Shown in pieces: positions 1-14,493 of a DNA stretch of 64,000 bases. How positions within the stretch are numbered: the stretch's first letter is position 1; every line of letters starts with the position of its first letter. The position numbers were made by a program, and so were the translations under genes. Below the pieces are notes generated by a model. That model was given only the letters and a program-made list of their open reading frames with translations, made no database searches and was not told the DNA's origin. The stretch comes from Varroa destructor (Eukaryota > Arthropoda > Arachnida > Mesostigmata > Varroidae), in NCBI RefSeq assembly GCF_002443255.2, contig NW_019211454.1, forward strand, positions 10,562,248 to 10,626,247, given 5' to 3'.

Positions 1-3000
1 ACGATAGTGCAAATTTAGTATGTGTAAAATTTTTTTGCTTATTGTTGGATTATCTTATATTACTACAGTTACTATCGTTACAAATAACATAAACGCTCAT
101 TAAATATATGTCCATCACTAAATCGGATACAGATGTGGGGTAGGGATGCCACCGTGAATCATTTGAATTATCCAAAATGAATCATTCAAAGAAAGATCCT
201 ACAACTAACTAATGAGAAGTTCCAATATGACGCTAGTGTCAAGCAGCATCATAGCAGCGGTCAGGGTCGCACGCAGGCCAACCGTCTTGCTACCTGTTTT
301 GAAAGAACGATAGGGAAGAGTATGACTCACAATCGTATGACGTGGCGCTCATCATGAGCCGCTTGTACTCAGGCGCCGAGAAGAACGGTTTTGCGCTCAG
401 CGCCACCCTTACTAAGAGAAATGACAAATTCAAAAGACTCGAGAGAAAAATAGCTTGATCTGAAATGACGATCACGCGTACGTACTTGTAAATTTACCTC
501 TGTTGTACAAGCTGCACTTACTGATTTAGTGGAGCTTGATTGTTCATTGCATATGCTTTATGGCCCTCTTTTCGGTGATACTCAAAATTGACACAGACGC
601 TGCACACGTTAACTGACTCATCCTGCGCCTGCAGAGATTAGAACGAGCCTACTACCGGCGGTAAGGAGCGGATAAACGCTGGAAGACAACGTGGCGTGGT
701 GACAGGAGCACGTGTTTGGAAAATCGTTACCACGGCAAATGCAATGTCACCGTCAATCGACTCACTTGATCGTTCACCGGCCCGAAAAACCGGTCCAAAA
801 TGAATTTCAGAACGTCTGCTCTCTTTGGGTCCTAAAAAAGCCTTACGTCGCCCTTATGAGTGTATATATGCTATTCTTATTACTCACTTCGTTAGCGTAT
901 GGACTTAATTCCTATTCTGATCTGTTGCGTGCGAAGGCACCGGCTAAAGCCCAGATAAAGAGTCGCTAATTATTTCCGCTTATAATTCAGTTTCCTATTG
1001 ATTGCAGTCCCCAATTTTTAAATACCCCGCTTATTTCAACGTCCATACAAGACTTCGTAAAACTAGCTATTCTTCCATCGTAAGCCAACACAAAAGGTCC
1101 CATTCTTTTAGATTGTCTGAGAAGGTAGTATTTCAAATGGATAAGCAGAACGCAACAAATGCACCTTCATTCACAGTTTCAATGGCGAGAGGCTATCAAC
1201 GAATCTGGAAAGCATCCATAGGTCCCCACATTCCGCTTCAGCTGACTATTAGCATTGTTGTGCAGCATAAGGAAATCGAAAATGGAGGTCAAGCTCAACT
1301 CACGCTGTTACCTCAACAGGCGCTCGTTCTAAGCATGTGACGCAATTGACAAGCAGGTATTATACCCCGCACCGCCAGCATCAGCATCAATACAAATGCA
1401 ACTTTTTGCGCGGTGTAAACAGCTTCTAATGTAAAATTGGCTATCCGCTGCCTCTACCGGCGAATCGATAGTCATCGCCAATAGCGGATCCTTTTAGTCG
1501 TAACATAACGTATCCGCAATGGCACTGGTACTTCTGCCGCGACAGCGGTGGGTTGTTACCTCGTCGATGAGCGGTGCCGCTCGCTGCTCCTAAGCAAACA
1601 AAAGAGGCACCTGCTAATATCTACTTAAATGATTTTAACAGAGGATACTACCTCTTACAAAGATGCCTCCATCTTCCAAAGCGATGACGATATATTGAAC
1701 ATTAGACATATTTAGTTACGATCATCATGCATCGCTGCCAACCCCTCTCCCCTAGCCTCCCCCATCATCGAAAAGCCCTAATGTCTTTTTGCATCTACTG
1801 TATATGCCATCTGCTTTTCGTTTACTTCTCATTGTTACTTTACACCTACCCCCGTCTGCATCCGCATCCCGATGGCTTCAAAATCCCTACGCTTAACGAT
1901 CGATAAGAACGTATGTTTTGACTTACAGTGCCGTGTTGATGTCTTATAGAACTATGTAACTTCTCTACATAATGCTTTAAACAGCGATACTGAAACAATA
2001 CTGCTGCTGCTTGTCGTTGGTAGGGGGCAGGTAGCGAGTGACAACGATCCGACGATGGACGATAAACAACAGAGGCATGAGGCAAATGCTGCAGCCATTA
2101 GAGCAGCTAATAGGACAAGTGATTGGCAAAGCTCATTCATGATGAATTCAATGAGAAAGACGGGACGACTCTGCTCCCCGCGAAACAACAGATCTATATT
2201 CCACAATTTTTACCCGAAATAACAGATTTAGTCGTGAGCACACTCTGACTGATTGAGTGTTGTTGGCCAGTGATGAATAAAATGGAAAAGTCACCATTCA
2301 CCAACGATGGCAAAAGCCGTTCGGTCTGTAACGAACGGTTCGCTTTGTAACCTTCGATCATATATTATTAGCTAGAATAATCAACGGGGACGAGGAGAAG
2401 CAGACCTGGCTGTCGGCCGGGTCATGACTGGTAAAGCATGGGCCATGGCCTGCCTACTTGACTGTGTAACTGACGCGCGTCAAAGCTATGTCATCTATAG
2501 CTAGCGATATGACGGCGATAGTGATGATAAGTGTTACCTCTACTAATCTTGTGGCTTCTCTGATAGGGGCCCCCAAGACAGTCGCAACGGTTACTAACGG
2601 AGCTAACTGGCACAACCGTCTCCGTTATGACGCTGATACAGTCGATATCAACTTACGGAGGCTGCGTGACATCCCTCTTGGTAGCATCAAATGGTAGCAT
2701 GAAATGAATGACAACAAACAGTGAACAAAAGCTCACCGGCCCGGGCCAAATCGGGCTTACGACGAGACCTCACCGTGTATATTGTACAACGCATCGTTAT
2801 CCACCGAAACTCATGTTTTTTTTCTTCGCATTTTAATCGCCATACGTTGCGAATCCAACCAGATTGCCTTATTAATACGTAGAGGAAAGGAGAATAAGGA
2901 CATTCTATGAACTAACTACGGGCACAATAAGTTAGTCACTTGCTTCTTGCCTTTCCAAGTCAGCAGTATATAATTTGAACTTGATCTATCGCGGCAGTCG

Positions 3001-5200
3001 CTGACCAGGTTTGCACCGAAGCTGAAGTGATTAACACTAATGATGTTTCCGATACTCATTAGATCTAGTTGAGATGACAGTGCAGTAGTCCCGATTCGTA
3101 TTCCCCGAAGAAGAAGACGTACATTGAATCTTTTCTATACAAAACAGCCAAAATGTATTTGGCGTCATCCAATATAATTTTTACACGTGATCATTATTAG
3201 AGGGGAGACATCTTAGGGCTGAGCGTTCTTCATTTGTCGCTTTCTGGGCGTTTGTTTTCTTTAGCCAGCGAAAATAAGTAAACGATGCTGTCACAAACTG
3301 CGGCTGCTCGAAGCTGCTCGCCAACGCCCGCTCATCATGCGCTCAGTTTAGGAGAACAGATACGATCACACGCCGACACTGTCCCAACTCACAAACCTTT
3401 CGTTCCTGGCTTTTGTCCTTCTTGGTGCTCGTCGGCCATGCCAGGACACAAGAAAGGTGGAAGCGGCGGTCAAGTGCCCTGTCATGTGGGGGAAGACTGC
3501 TAGCCGTACGAATGGCTGCTGCAGAAGCAGTGCGGTTCTTTACTTTGTATTTTTATATTATTTTGTCAATCCCTCTCGATCACATTCTGGTCCTCTCGTA
3601 GGGCCCCTCATCGTCTATCAAGATTACACGGCCGCGGTCCGTGACAGTCGACTGGTTCCTTTCTGTCAGTGGTGCGATAGGATGGTGCTTTATGTGGCAC
3701 CAGCACGTAACGCAGGATGGAGATCTCTCTTATAGCCGCTCTTTCCTCTGGCCAGCTGACTGACGCTCCCTCTAGAAACGCCATGATGGAGATACGCACA
3801 ACATCCCCTTTTAAGCATCGAGACCAGAGGAGCGTTAACGCATTGGCTTATCATGTATCGTGTAGCAGTCGCATCGATCTAACAAATGTCGACTCAGTTC
3901 CGTCTCGATGAAGCTTTTTGCCGTGCGCTTATCCTGCCATTCTTATGATTAACCCTTACTTTGGTTACTGCTATTACCACAATCTTTAACATAGACGTCC
4001 TCTTATACTGCACGCTTTTGCATATATTTACATATAAATCGTATCTAGCCACCGTAGAGGAGCCAACAGCAGTAACGAATAAAAGATCGAGAACGGAGCA
4101 TTTAGGATTTGAAGGAAGGCCCTGTCCACCCGAAGGAGACAAGGCAGCTATTTGTTGATGCTTCGTCAAAACCTGCCCCTTGGTGCCAAAAGCCTTTGTC
4201 CGGCGACCACGTCTCTGCTGCCGCCTACGGCGGCGGAAATGCAAAACAGAAAGAGAGCAAGTCAGATGTATACAAAATACGAGCAACATTGATAGCGGTT
4301 CTGATTGGACAAACCAGACCCATTTTATGTCTTCCAGAAAAGTTGGTAATAATAGGTCTGCAAGTGTAATAGGTAGAAAACGATGCGGTTCGATTGATTA
4401 AACGCGTTTTTCTTAAGGCGATCCCATAAAGATATAAGATAGAATAAAAAGCATACGATGATAAAGGATTTATGAAAAGAAAAAGGCAGCTGCAGAGACT
4501 CTTAACATTGCCGCCTAGCTAGTACGCTACAAGTACGTTTAATGAATCCAGTAATATCCCTTATGAGTCGAAACCGAGTGCTCGATTTACATGAAAGGAT
4601 AGCCGACTAATAATGAAACTTTAGCGTAGTACTGATTTTAGCTTTGACAAAATATCAGCTGAGGTAAACAGCATCGTAGGTAATCAATCTGTGACCGGGC
4701 ACAACCATAAGCTTGTAATGCATGATACGGGGTACATATAACCTATGAATGTAGATATTTCCCTCTTTAAGCCTTTCATCACCACCAGTAAAAGCAGTAG
4801 CCGTTGTAATTTTAACTAGACCAACTTATTATCTTTAAAAACACGTCAAACGGTGGCTGACAACTTAAACGTTAGATGCAAAACGCGAAATACGTTATTT
4901 CTAAAAGGTCAACCCGTTGACATAGGCTGTTGCTTTTTCGGGTTTAGAAGTCTGCAAAGAAGCAGCTAAACATCATTCATCTGCTTCCTTAGATCTAGAA
5001 CTTTTTACGGATGACCTAGTTATTTATGTCAAAAGATATAAATAATTATGTCATCTATAAATTTTACATTGGCTGTTGCCTAGGGCTAAACCGAAAAGAT
5101 CTATCTATCTATTGCCGCACCGAAGGGTCTGCAATTGTGAATTTACCTAAAACCTGTTGTTGTTTTGAATACACCGAATACATTCTCTTAGGGATAACTC
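1..5200. other. gene-free stretch
   Basis: No exon, RNA gene or mobile-element protein was recognised on either strand. Open frames are short (at most about 130 codons), mostly lack an ATG and resemble no family I know. One 112-codon frame at 1002-1340 follows an AG that could serve as a splice acceptor, but its translation has no recognisable domain. The stretch is probably intergenic or intronic. Confidence 0.6.
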
Positions 5201-5222
5201 ATCTACGTTTTTCTTATTTCAG

Positions 5223-5361
5223 CTCTACAGCAGCAGTCGTCGGCTTCGGGATACAATGGCAAAGCGCGAATGTCTACTTGAGGCCAGAGATTCATCATCA
5301 GTCCCCCCGGGCCCCAGCTGGCAGTGTTTGGTCAGAAATAATCTAAAGGGATATAGATCAG
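5223..5361 (+). other. weak candidate exon, unknown protein
   Basis: A good acceptor (pyrimidine-rich tract ending in TTTCAG) precedes 5223, and a possible donor (CAG|GTCAAG) follows 5361. The phase-0 frame between them is open and continues past an internal ATG at 5256; its product is Ser- and Arg-containing with no known domain. A second frame from the same acceptor starts with a short Gln/Ser-rich stretch and meets a TGA about 60 bases in, which would suit a terminal exon. The two readings cannot be separated by eye. No flanking exon was found, so this may be chance. Confidence 0.2.
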
Positions 5362-6204
5362 GTCAAGTTAAGTTTCGGCGTTGTGGTAGTTTTCAGTCAG
5401 GACACAGACTAGGATCGTTTCCTGTCATCCTAACAAAGAAGCGTATCCGTTCTCTGCGTAAAGTATGTTTCTTTTCGTTTTTGGTCTCATGCTTCTGATT
5501 TGGAAGATCACAACCCAGCGAGCGAGACTTATCATTGCCTCGGACGTATCTTCTAACCTAAGATTCGGAGGGATCTCCAGCGCTGACGGCATTTTTTTCA
5601 GCGTTGTTCCACTTCAATCATTCGAGGTTCAGTAGAACTTCTACAAGTAAACGATTACAGCAGCCGGCGGCTTGCAATAAATAAGCGCTAATATTTGGAG
5701 AAATAAGTAAATATATCGGGGCTTTGAATTTCTCGGAAAAAAAGTAATCGTGCATGAGTCCATTAGGGCATGTGATTTCAAATGAATCTTATTTGCATAG
5801 AGCGGATCTTTGCTTCGTTTTAGCCGCTAGTTAATTTAGCTTAGAAGCATGGGAATGTACCGCGTGGAGAAGCAATAATGTTTCGGATTGGACAAATATT
5901 ATGGAATCATAGAGAAGCAGCAAATACGGAGACGTTTTCTATCGTGTAGGCTACTACATCTATTATTTCCGAATATATTGATTTATATGGATTCGTCTGG
6001 TTAGGATGCTTTTTAAAACTCTTTTTTTTTTACCAATACCAATCGATGTGAGGAACGGTGGTTAGTAACCCTATTCTCCGCAGACCGCTTCAACTTTCAT
6101 ACTTTTCGTGTTAAGAGGAGGGAAGGGAAACGATTTAAAAATAACGCTCGAGCCATTAGCTATTTTCTTAGCCGGTTTGACTTAACATACGTAACGCAAC
6201 TCTA

Positions 6205-6251
6205 TATATAGTATATATCTACAGACTACATATTTATATATATATATAGAC
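6205..6251. repeat. AT-rich TA-dinucleotide tract
   Basis: Interrupted runs of TA/AT dinucleotides, including an uninterrupted TATATATATATATA stretch near 6237-6250. It is a low-complexity microsatellite with no associated gene seen. Confidence 0.75.
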
Positions 6252-9200
6252 TGGTAAATGAATTGTTAGTATTACCACAAGCATGTATCACAAATAGGTA
6301 ACCGGCTACATCAAACACACTCGTTGCCGTCAGGTTCTGTCCTCCCGCTGTCTGGTGACCAACAATCTTATTGTTGTTTTTCCTACGTTATGACTGTTTA
6401 TTTATCAATTAATCTGATTTCGTGACAAAATGGCAAAGTTCGACCACGCCCGTCACGATACAGTGATTCCCTCATTGTAAGTTGGTCACGTCTACCAACA
6501 ATAATCATCTACCACTTTAGACTTTATTCTGTTTGGTCATTTACCTAGAAAAATACATAGATATATAATGGTCACAATAGGGAACAGCAAAATTTCGAAC
6601 GGCAGGATCTTCAAGCAACAACGTTTATCGAAATAGTCGATTTTCGTAACTGGCTTAAACGATAGCAGGATTACGAAGACGATGGTAAAATATGTCACAC
6701 TCACCCTGGGGTAACTAAAGTTCCTCCAGCGAGACGCCCAACGCTGGCTTCTTGGTCTTTCTCTATATTTGGTTGGTTAATTTAATTATATCCTATTGGT
6801 TACTAAATGCACAATGATGATTTCACGAGGGGGCCATCTGAACACGTTTTTGAAGGGCCCCGCTTCCTCCCGCAGTGACGCCCTCTGGTAGTCGTTAGTG
6901 TGCCGTAAGCCACAGTTAGTCGTCGTCAAATCAGGACCATCAAAATACACTAACAACAACGTTAGAACTTATCGACTGAATGCACCTTCCGTGATTTATG
7001 ATCTAGCCGCGGCTAGTCATTGATACGCGCTGCAACTTATTTGACGAGCACTATCTCACGAAACGTTTGATTGTCACGAACTGGCTTTATTTATCCTATA
7101 CGCTAAATATTTGCTATCAGGTCTGTCGTCTTTGTATAGGCTGCATCTGTATCGTTGTTTTCGAACGTTCTGCAGCTTTGTCTGTCCGCTTCATTCGTCG
7201 TTCGAGGCCGCAAGGCAGCTGAACTACTGCGTTCAGCTATTGTTCTAAACTCGATTAGACCAGGCGACGGCGAAAGTGGCGATGTCAGCGAAAGGATATT
7301 ATGGTCATCGTCGTCGTCTCGAATTCATCAATGAACACGTCAGCCGGTCGACGGAGTCAGTAAACCAACTATCAACTAATAGCCACTTGTCTCGCTTTTC
7401 CTGCGGGTCATATTGTTTTCATTCTTTCCTTCGAGCACAGCGGTATCGTCTCCAGTATCTGTGGGCAAGGGAAAACAGAAATAGTTGACCTGACCATAAC
7501 AACAGCGCGTACCTCTCTCACCGTTTGACTGCTGTTGCTGTTTAGCTTCTTGGAGCATTGTGACACTACGCACGGGCGACTCTACCCGAAGCAGCGTGCG
7601 CAACAGCCGTCTGTAGAGGACTCCTCGCCCGTTCGTGGCAAGACCCTCTCATGAATCTAGCCAGTGGCATGGGCTCATACCCTGCTAGCATGAACCACCA
7701 AGTTGATCAGTCGGTTCTATCACTCATCCCTCTCGCTGCTTGTACCTCTCTCGCTCAATGTCGCCTTTCATTCGTTGCCACACGGAAGGACATCACGGTC
7801 CTGGTTGCGATCTTGGCCCAGCTTGTCCCAACCACCGGGGCTCACTAGTTCTAACCACAGCGCCAACACAGGAACACTTCTCGCCCCAGTCAGTTGCCGC
7901 TGGTAACGCTGCGGCCTCGCCGCTCCCTCTCCTCACGCATGAGGGAAAGGCGAGGAGGACGCATCGGAGCTGCACCAAGGATCTACGTTGACTGCAATGT
8001 GCCAACAGGAGCTGTAGCAGTGACAGTGCAAACAAAGTTCAATCGGAAGGCGGAGGCGACCTGCAGAGAACCAGTCAGCCATATGCCGGGTCACCGTTGC
8101 CACGCTTTTGTGTCTTGCCATGGCTGGCTCATAACCCACGGCCTAGTCAGCGATACCCTTTCCACAATGGAAAGGGCAAGGCCGTCGTCAGTCGGCCCCA
8201 ACAAATCGAATTCGTCCAGACTTAGCGCTCCGGCCGCTGACAGTGTCATAGTCTCTAACATGTGGATAACTGCTCCGGGGCTAATGTGAATAACAACATA
8301 ATGTGCATGTGTGTGTCCGTGTATAGATGAGCGTTTGTAACGCCACGCATCATGTGGACGGAGTCGGCCGCAAAGGGTAGGGAAAAGATAACGGTGCCAC
8401 ATGTGCGCTGGTGCCCAAAACAGACTGTCGATACCCTGACACACGGACAGATGTGGCATTACTGGATTGTTCGAATACCACTAACAGGAACACGTATAAT
8501 AGTCCCTGAGGCAACGCCCAAGAAACTCACCTGCCACTTCTGGCATAGATGTCTGAATTTCGTTTCCTTGACCAAGTTTGATCCTTGACAGGATGAAGCT
8601 TTGGAGCTGTGCTATCTATGCCAGGGTAAATGTTCGTCTGTACTATTTGGTTAATACATTGGGGGGCCGCTGGGGGATGTTCCAAACGTCATCACTGCCT
8701 TAGAAAATGCTCGCTTGAATTATCCTCAAGGACTTTTTGTTTTTCGTAGGTTACTGCGAGCAGCAAGAACATTTGGGCTGAAGAGATCTGTATACTATAT
8801 AACGTAATTTAAATTGAGGCTCCTAACATCGACGCACGATTGTCAACTCGTATGTACAATACGATTACTCAGATAATTCGCATGCAGTATATAGATAGCG
8901 ATGTATCTGGTTGACGAGTTCACCTGTCAAAAAATGTCCCTACTAACATATAACAAGCAGTCCAGATGCTGGATTCTGGACGCTGCCATCTAACATTTTC
9001 CAGTTGTTATTGAAATCTCTAAATAAATTCAGGTATGGTTTGCTAGATTTCTTCAAATTGCAAACATTTCTAAAATCGATGAGGATGAAGCTATGAGTCA
9101 TTAGGGCAAAGCTCAAACAGTTACCCATCTCAAATGAGTAGCATATCAAAGGTTGTCTGTGTGGCTTTGCGGAGGTGTGCCCTTTTTCAAGAGGGTAAGG

Positions 9201-11815
9201 ACATCTTACGCACAGTATCCCTGTCCTTTTTTTTTCAGCCTTACTTTTTTACTTATAGAAGCCGCTAGTAGCTCAGCGACGCGTGCGTGCGTGTGCTCGA
9301 AATTTTCCTCACAGTGTATGCAATGCACTGTACATAGCTAGTTGGGATTTGGGTCTTGGAAAGGATCCTAGTTGGACATCATCCTTTCTATTTGTGTCAC
9401 CAGCATAGATTCATCAGTTGATTGTACCGCTGCTCATATTTGCAAATATATTGGAGACGTCAGATGCCAGTTCTCACATTTACAACATACTGTTTTTTCA
9501 GTTCTTTTAACACACAAGACATTTCGCCCCTTCACGACCATTGGCCCCCACTGTATAACGTTTGCCTTCTCTTTGCTAAGCGTCATGACTGCCGCCGATG
9601 TGATCCACGTGAATTTTAACTACAACCGAATAATGGCGAGATAATAAAACGGGAATGGTCTAAAAAGGAAAACATTATCGATCGTAGCTAATACACCTCT
9701 TTTTCACTCAGTCCTTGTTGTCGTTTTTTGTTGCTCGTCAACGTTCTTCGACGTGTTATTGCTACGCCACGAGGCTGAGTTGGAGAGAAGGAGACATTTA
9801 GGGAAGCGATGTATCGATTCATGGCGGATTTCGTGGGAAGCAAAAGCTCAGAACATTTAATATAAAATCAAGATTAAAAAATGACCATTTTTGCCGATCT
9901 GTAGAATGTTTTCCACCTGAACACGTAGAATACTGTTCCGACGGTAAGCACGCAGTTATACGGCCTATACATTTGTTAACTTTCCAACGATTCGAAGTTA
10001 ATATGATAGCGGCTATGACCAGTTGAGTTGTACGGCGAAACGCTATTACTTCGCACGTTCGTCCGCTGCTTTCATATGTAACATAATGAAATGTAAACCG
10101 TCGACATTTAATGGTGGGACAGAGCAATCCGTTTCTTGAGAGAAGCCATTTCCTGCTGGCTGCTTTTCGGTCGACTAGAAACGCAGTGGTACATTTAGCG
10201 CCACGTAAAATTTCCAAGCCAAGACTCGTGTGCCCTTTCGACAAAACTTAGCATGAAATAGGTAAGCAGATCTTCTAGACTAATGCCAGTAACTTTCAAC
10301 AAGATATAGAATGAACAGTTTCTAGCTGATTTACTGATCTTGGAGTTAGCTTTTGCTACTTGAGTTCAAATGCTTCGTACATTCTTGCTACCTGCAATAA
10401 CGATAATAGTAATAACGGCAACATTAGCGACAATTAGTACCTCGACGAGTGCGTCACGTTCTAGCGCATCGCTTCAGCGTAATAGTAAAGCATGCTGAAT
10501 CGATGTCGTCCTTCCTAAGATAAACCAAAGTATCTATTCATGTGATTCTAATAACAAGTAAATGTTGAATATCGGAAAGTTGATCTCCCTCACTCTGGTG
10601 CTCATTCTCGAACGCCGCTGCTCCTTCTACGGCTGCTCCACAGCTGAGGGGTCCACGAGTCCGGCTAGAGAAATGAACTCGTGGGCGCGAGAGTTCATCG
10701 AGGCGAATAGAGCATAGCACGCCTGCGGCAGAACAGGCCGCAGCACCGTCAGTGAACCGCACACAGCTTCGAATGTGGAATGAATCACTGTTGATCCGTC
10801 GGTGCCCCCTATCAAAGCACTTCAGCTCATCTCTTTCCGCTTACCACATCCTATTCTGATATGTCGTTACCATGATATATGCAATAACGTTTAACATCGA
10901 GGTAACTGTAACAGTATTGTTTCCACGATGCAACAGTAGCTTCAGAACATTTGCCCTGCTTTTTCGATCTATTATTATACCTTTTTCTTCTATCTAGTAG
11001 CACAGTAGTGAATGCGGGTCTGATCCACGTGCCACGGTGTTCAGTCAATGCACGCGCATACATTATTATCCTGAAGTAAGGGCGCACAGAATCAACTGCG
11101 CGAGCTCCTGGCATGGTAACTCTGGAGGCAGAGTCAACACGACGACCCTCTGCAGAGTCACATGTTCCCCCTATTATATGAAGATTAGGAGACGAGTTTG
11201 TCATGGAATATGCGCGTACAAATGGCAGCGTTGTAAGAAGAGGTCGTTGTTTCAGCTGAGCGAATACTGACGGCTGTGTGACCTTATGACTAAGAGCCAT
11301 CTATTTCCAAAATTAGCAAATTCACAGTTGAGGAAGCTCTAGGTTTTTTCTAGCACAGAGGTAGAGACATTAGAAATGGCTAGCATTTCGTACCAAAGGT
11401 TATGTCTGCTGTAATCCTAAACGCAGGGCATTTTTGTATCCGGCAAAACATGGCCTGATTAAGGCTTCAGGTATCTCATGCTAATATAATGGTAGACAGT
11501 ATAAATAAAATAGTAAAGGTGTAAGCTCTTCAGTCTCTCCTGAACCTGTGCAGACATCTTCGTTACGATGGAAAAGCTTAATGGGAATCGTTGCCGTAAC
11601 GTATTCAAGAGTACAAATTAATAAAATCTCAAAACTCACTCATCTTCGTTCTGGATAGGGAAGATCTGGACAACACTAAAACGGATTTGGCTAAATTCGT
11701 TGATCTTAGCAGTGGCCCAGAAGTTGATCTGAAAACGCAATGAACGCAGAAAACGAATCTGGAATATTGCCGTTAAGGAAAACACTGTCAGAGCATTTTT
11801 GGCCCCATATAGCAC

Positions 11816-11835
11816 GGGGGGGGGGGGGGGGGGGG
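11816..11835 (+). repeat. poly-G homopolymer of 20
   Basis: Twenty consecutive G residues directly follow AGCAC. The run is unusual in AT-leaning DNA. Its length in the true genome is uncertain because homopolymers this long are often mis-sized in assemblies. Open frames crossing it are translated as poly-glycine or poly-proline and are not credible genes. Confidence 0.95.
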
Positions 11836-13600
11836 ATGTACCCAGTGTCAGCGTCGCCATTCAAATGTTACCTCCTGCCCGCTTTATGCCCTTGCGTTTT
11901 TCGACAGTATTTTATTAATGTGTGCCAGCTAGAACCATCGAGAACTTCGTTTCGACTACCCAATAAAGTGGCGATCACTCAACTAACTCAGGTCATTTCA
12001 AACACGCCTGACGTCGATTTCTGGAATTTTCAATCATTGTTCTGGCGAAGACGAGAATTTTAGTAGATTCTTTGAAAATATAGGACTACAACAAGAACTA
12101 CAATTACCGATGATAGCACAGACGGGAGCTGACTAATGGGCTAAGAACGCTCGACGGCAATACATGTGTTTTGTGCCCACCTGTAGTATGTACATTAAAG
12201 CTGCGCCCTTAACAACAACGACGATGTGCATGACTTGAAATCAGTAATCGGCTTAGCGGCGTTCCGTACTGGCACACCTGCCGCTGCTTCACTGACTGAA
12301 TAGTATTGTAGTCGTATGTTAGGAAGGTAACATGGTTTTTAAAGCCGTAAAGTATTCGAATAGCGGTAACGGCAGTCCTATAGCCCATTAGCATTGAAAT
12401 CCAAGGTCGAAATTGTTACGGCGGACTGAGTCGAACAATCAAACCAGATGCTGCTCATACAACGACGAACGTTAATCGGCTGGCCACGTCACTTGAATGT
12501 GATCAATCCTGCGACCACGGAAACAGGCGATTCGATCTGTAAAACAAACGCAGCAGAAAAAAAAAAACTATACAGACGCTAAACTGTATAGTAATGTCAT
12601 ATTATAGGGTCACCTGCGTAGGCAAAACTACTGACGGACTATCTTGAAAGTTCACTCTCTTATGACAAATTACTCGATTTTGTAGTTCGGGGCGCTATCA
12701 ACTGTCGATAGACGACACCATGCATATACATCTAACATATAGAAGATCTTAACAAACGTTTTCGAAAATGATACAAGCTATGTACGTATTGATGAATCAT
12801 CTTAATCCAAAATGTCTATCAGGTAAATATCGAACCCAGTTGCAAGTATCCCCCAACAAATTACGCACAATAGTGGAAAAAAAGCATTAGAATTTATTAG
12901 AAACTTTAGAATTGTTCCTAATTAACATACGATGATCAGTAATTCATTATATTTAAGTATAACATACCTAGATCTCAAGTAATCTCTACACCTAAGTAAC
13001 GGCCATCATTACTGATTTAATTTTCTAGAAATTGACAAATTATCTATTGAAATTAAGTATCGCCTGATAAAACTCGAGGCAATGCTGAATCTTTAGACAC
13101 GATCAAGGGGAGAATATCAACGATACTCACATTGTACGAAAAGTGGCCTATGACAAAGGCAACCAAACAATTTCTAACCCATACCTAGTTAGATAGACCT
13201 CACTAGCGAGAAGCGTCTTCACAGAAAACGCTACAGATTGTGTCCAGTGTTTTGTGCCGGACACAGATATTAACGTGTGGTAGATATCCGCTTATTGTAT
13301 GCTACACTAGATTGCATAGCGGCATTGTCTATAGGGGAATAATGAGGCGGATAGCGGCCGTGACGCGAACGATGGTGCAAGGCAGGTAGTCGACGCCGCA
13401 CGCGGTCAATAGCCAAGTCTGTGCTTACACTCGGAATATCATTGTGTTCCCTGGAATCGAAAGGACTACCTCAGCACATTTCAGTAGCTCCAAACGAACC
13501 AACAATAGGTAGAGTAATGTCGTTGATACGGTTGAGTTGCGAACAATAATATTGAGACACAGCAGTATTGGACCCTCATGCAAAAAATATGTACTACATA

Positions 13601-13618
13601 CTACTACTACTACTACTG
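13601..13618 (+). repeat. (ACT)n microsatellite
   Basis: Six uninterrupted ACT units, preceded by an imperfect unit from about 13593. No coding context was seen. Confidence 0.9.
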
Positions 13619-14493
13619 GATGCTGTTCCTCTCAAATACCAGTTCCCTATGGAAACTTCATGATTGTTTCTTTCTTTTTTCGAGCATTAGCAAGCGTGTC
13701 GCTATGCTTAAGTAAAAATGTAGTCAGTGCCGTGTAAACAACGGCAATCGTTCCGAGAGATGGATATTGGTTATGGTAGTAGGCTAGGTGACAGAAAAAA
13801 GATTTGATCGTTGCAGAGTATCAGTTTGGTCAGATCGATGACCAGCTCAGACGCTCGTTAGTATGTTCCGTTACACCACTGGCGCATCATATCGGCAATG
13901 TCGGCATCTGGCAGGAATGGCACGATAGTAAAAAATCCTCACCGGCTAGGGCCGCAGTAGGATTTCCTTGACTACCTAGACGTTTGTCATCTCAACGACA
14001 AACAGCTATCCCCAAACGCCGAACGTGAAAGCGGTTTTTCCTGTCAAGGGCATGCACAACGCAAAAAGAGTACAGCTTTGTCTTATTACATTCCGCTGGG
14101 CCGATCTACTCGTCGGTTGGGCTGAATTAACAGGAAACGCATCCAACTACTACCGGGCAGCTAGGAACAACAATCTCGCACGACAGACACCCAATTGTGC
14201 TTCGTTTCTTTCATCGGGTCACTCTAGCTAAGTCTACCTTTGGGCGCCGCTTTGGGAGCCCATCCACGTTTCCTCATCAAAAAGTCGTAAGCAATGTTTC
14301 TGTGGCCTCGTCGTTAGGCTCCTTGGACGGCATGACGTCGAACAATACAGGAACGGCCGTCTAGCGCCGCTTAATAAAGCACCGTCATTAGCAAAAGCAG
14401 TAACAACAACAACAACAAAAGTAGGAACATCCTGGCAACACAGTTGGCACAAGCAGGAGAGGCTATTGTTAGCCGCGTCCGCTTCTGACAGGC

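Larger units (their letters stand above)
5500..14230. other. gene-free stretch with simple repeats
   Basis: No recognisable gene. The stretch holds an AT dinucleotide-rich tract near 6205-6251, a slightly more GC-rich part at 7.6-8.5 kb with overlapping open frames on both strands, a 149-codon ATG-started frame on the - strand at 10851-11300 without recognisable domains, and the poly-G and CTA repeats listed separately. A 9-bp hairpin sits near 12567-12592, which is within chance expectation. Confidence 0.55.

Noticed and set aside
10851..11300. 149-codon ATG-started open frame on the - strand
   Set aside because: A frame of this length is expected about once by chance in 64 kb at this composition; the product shows no domain, composition bias or splice context.
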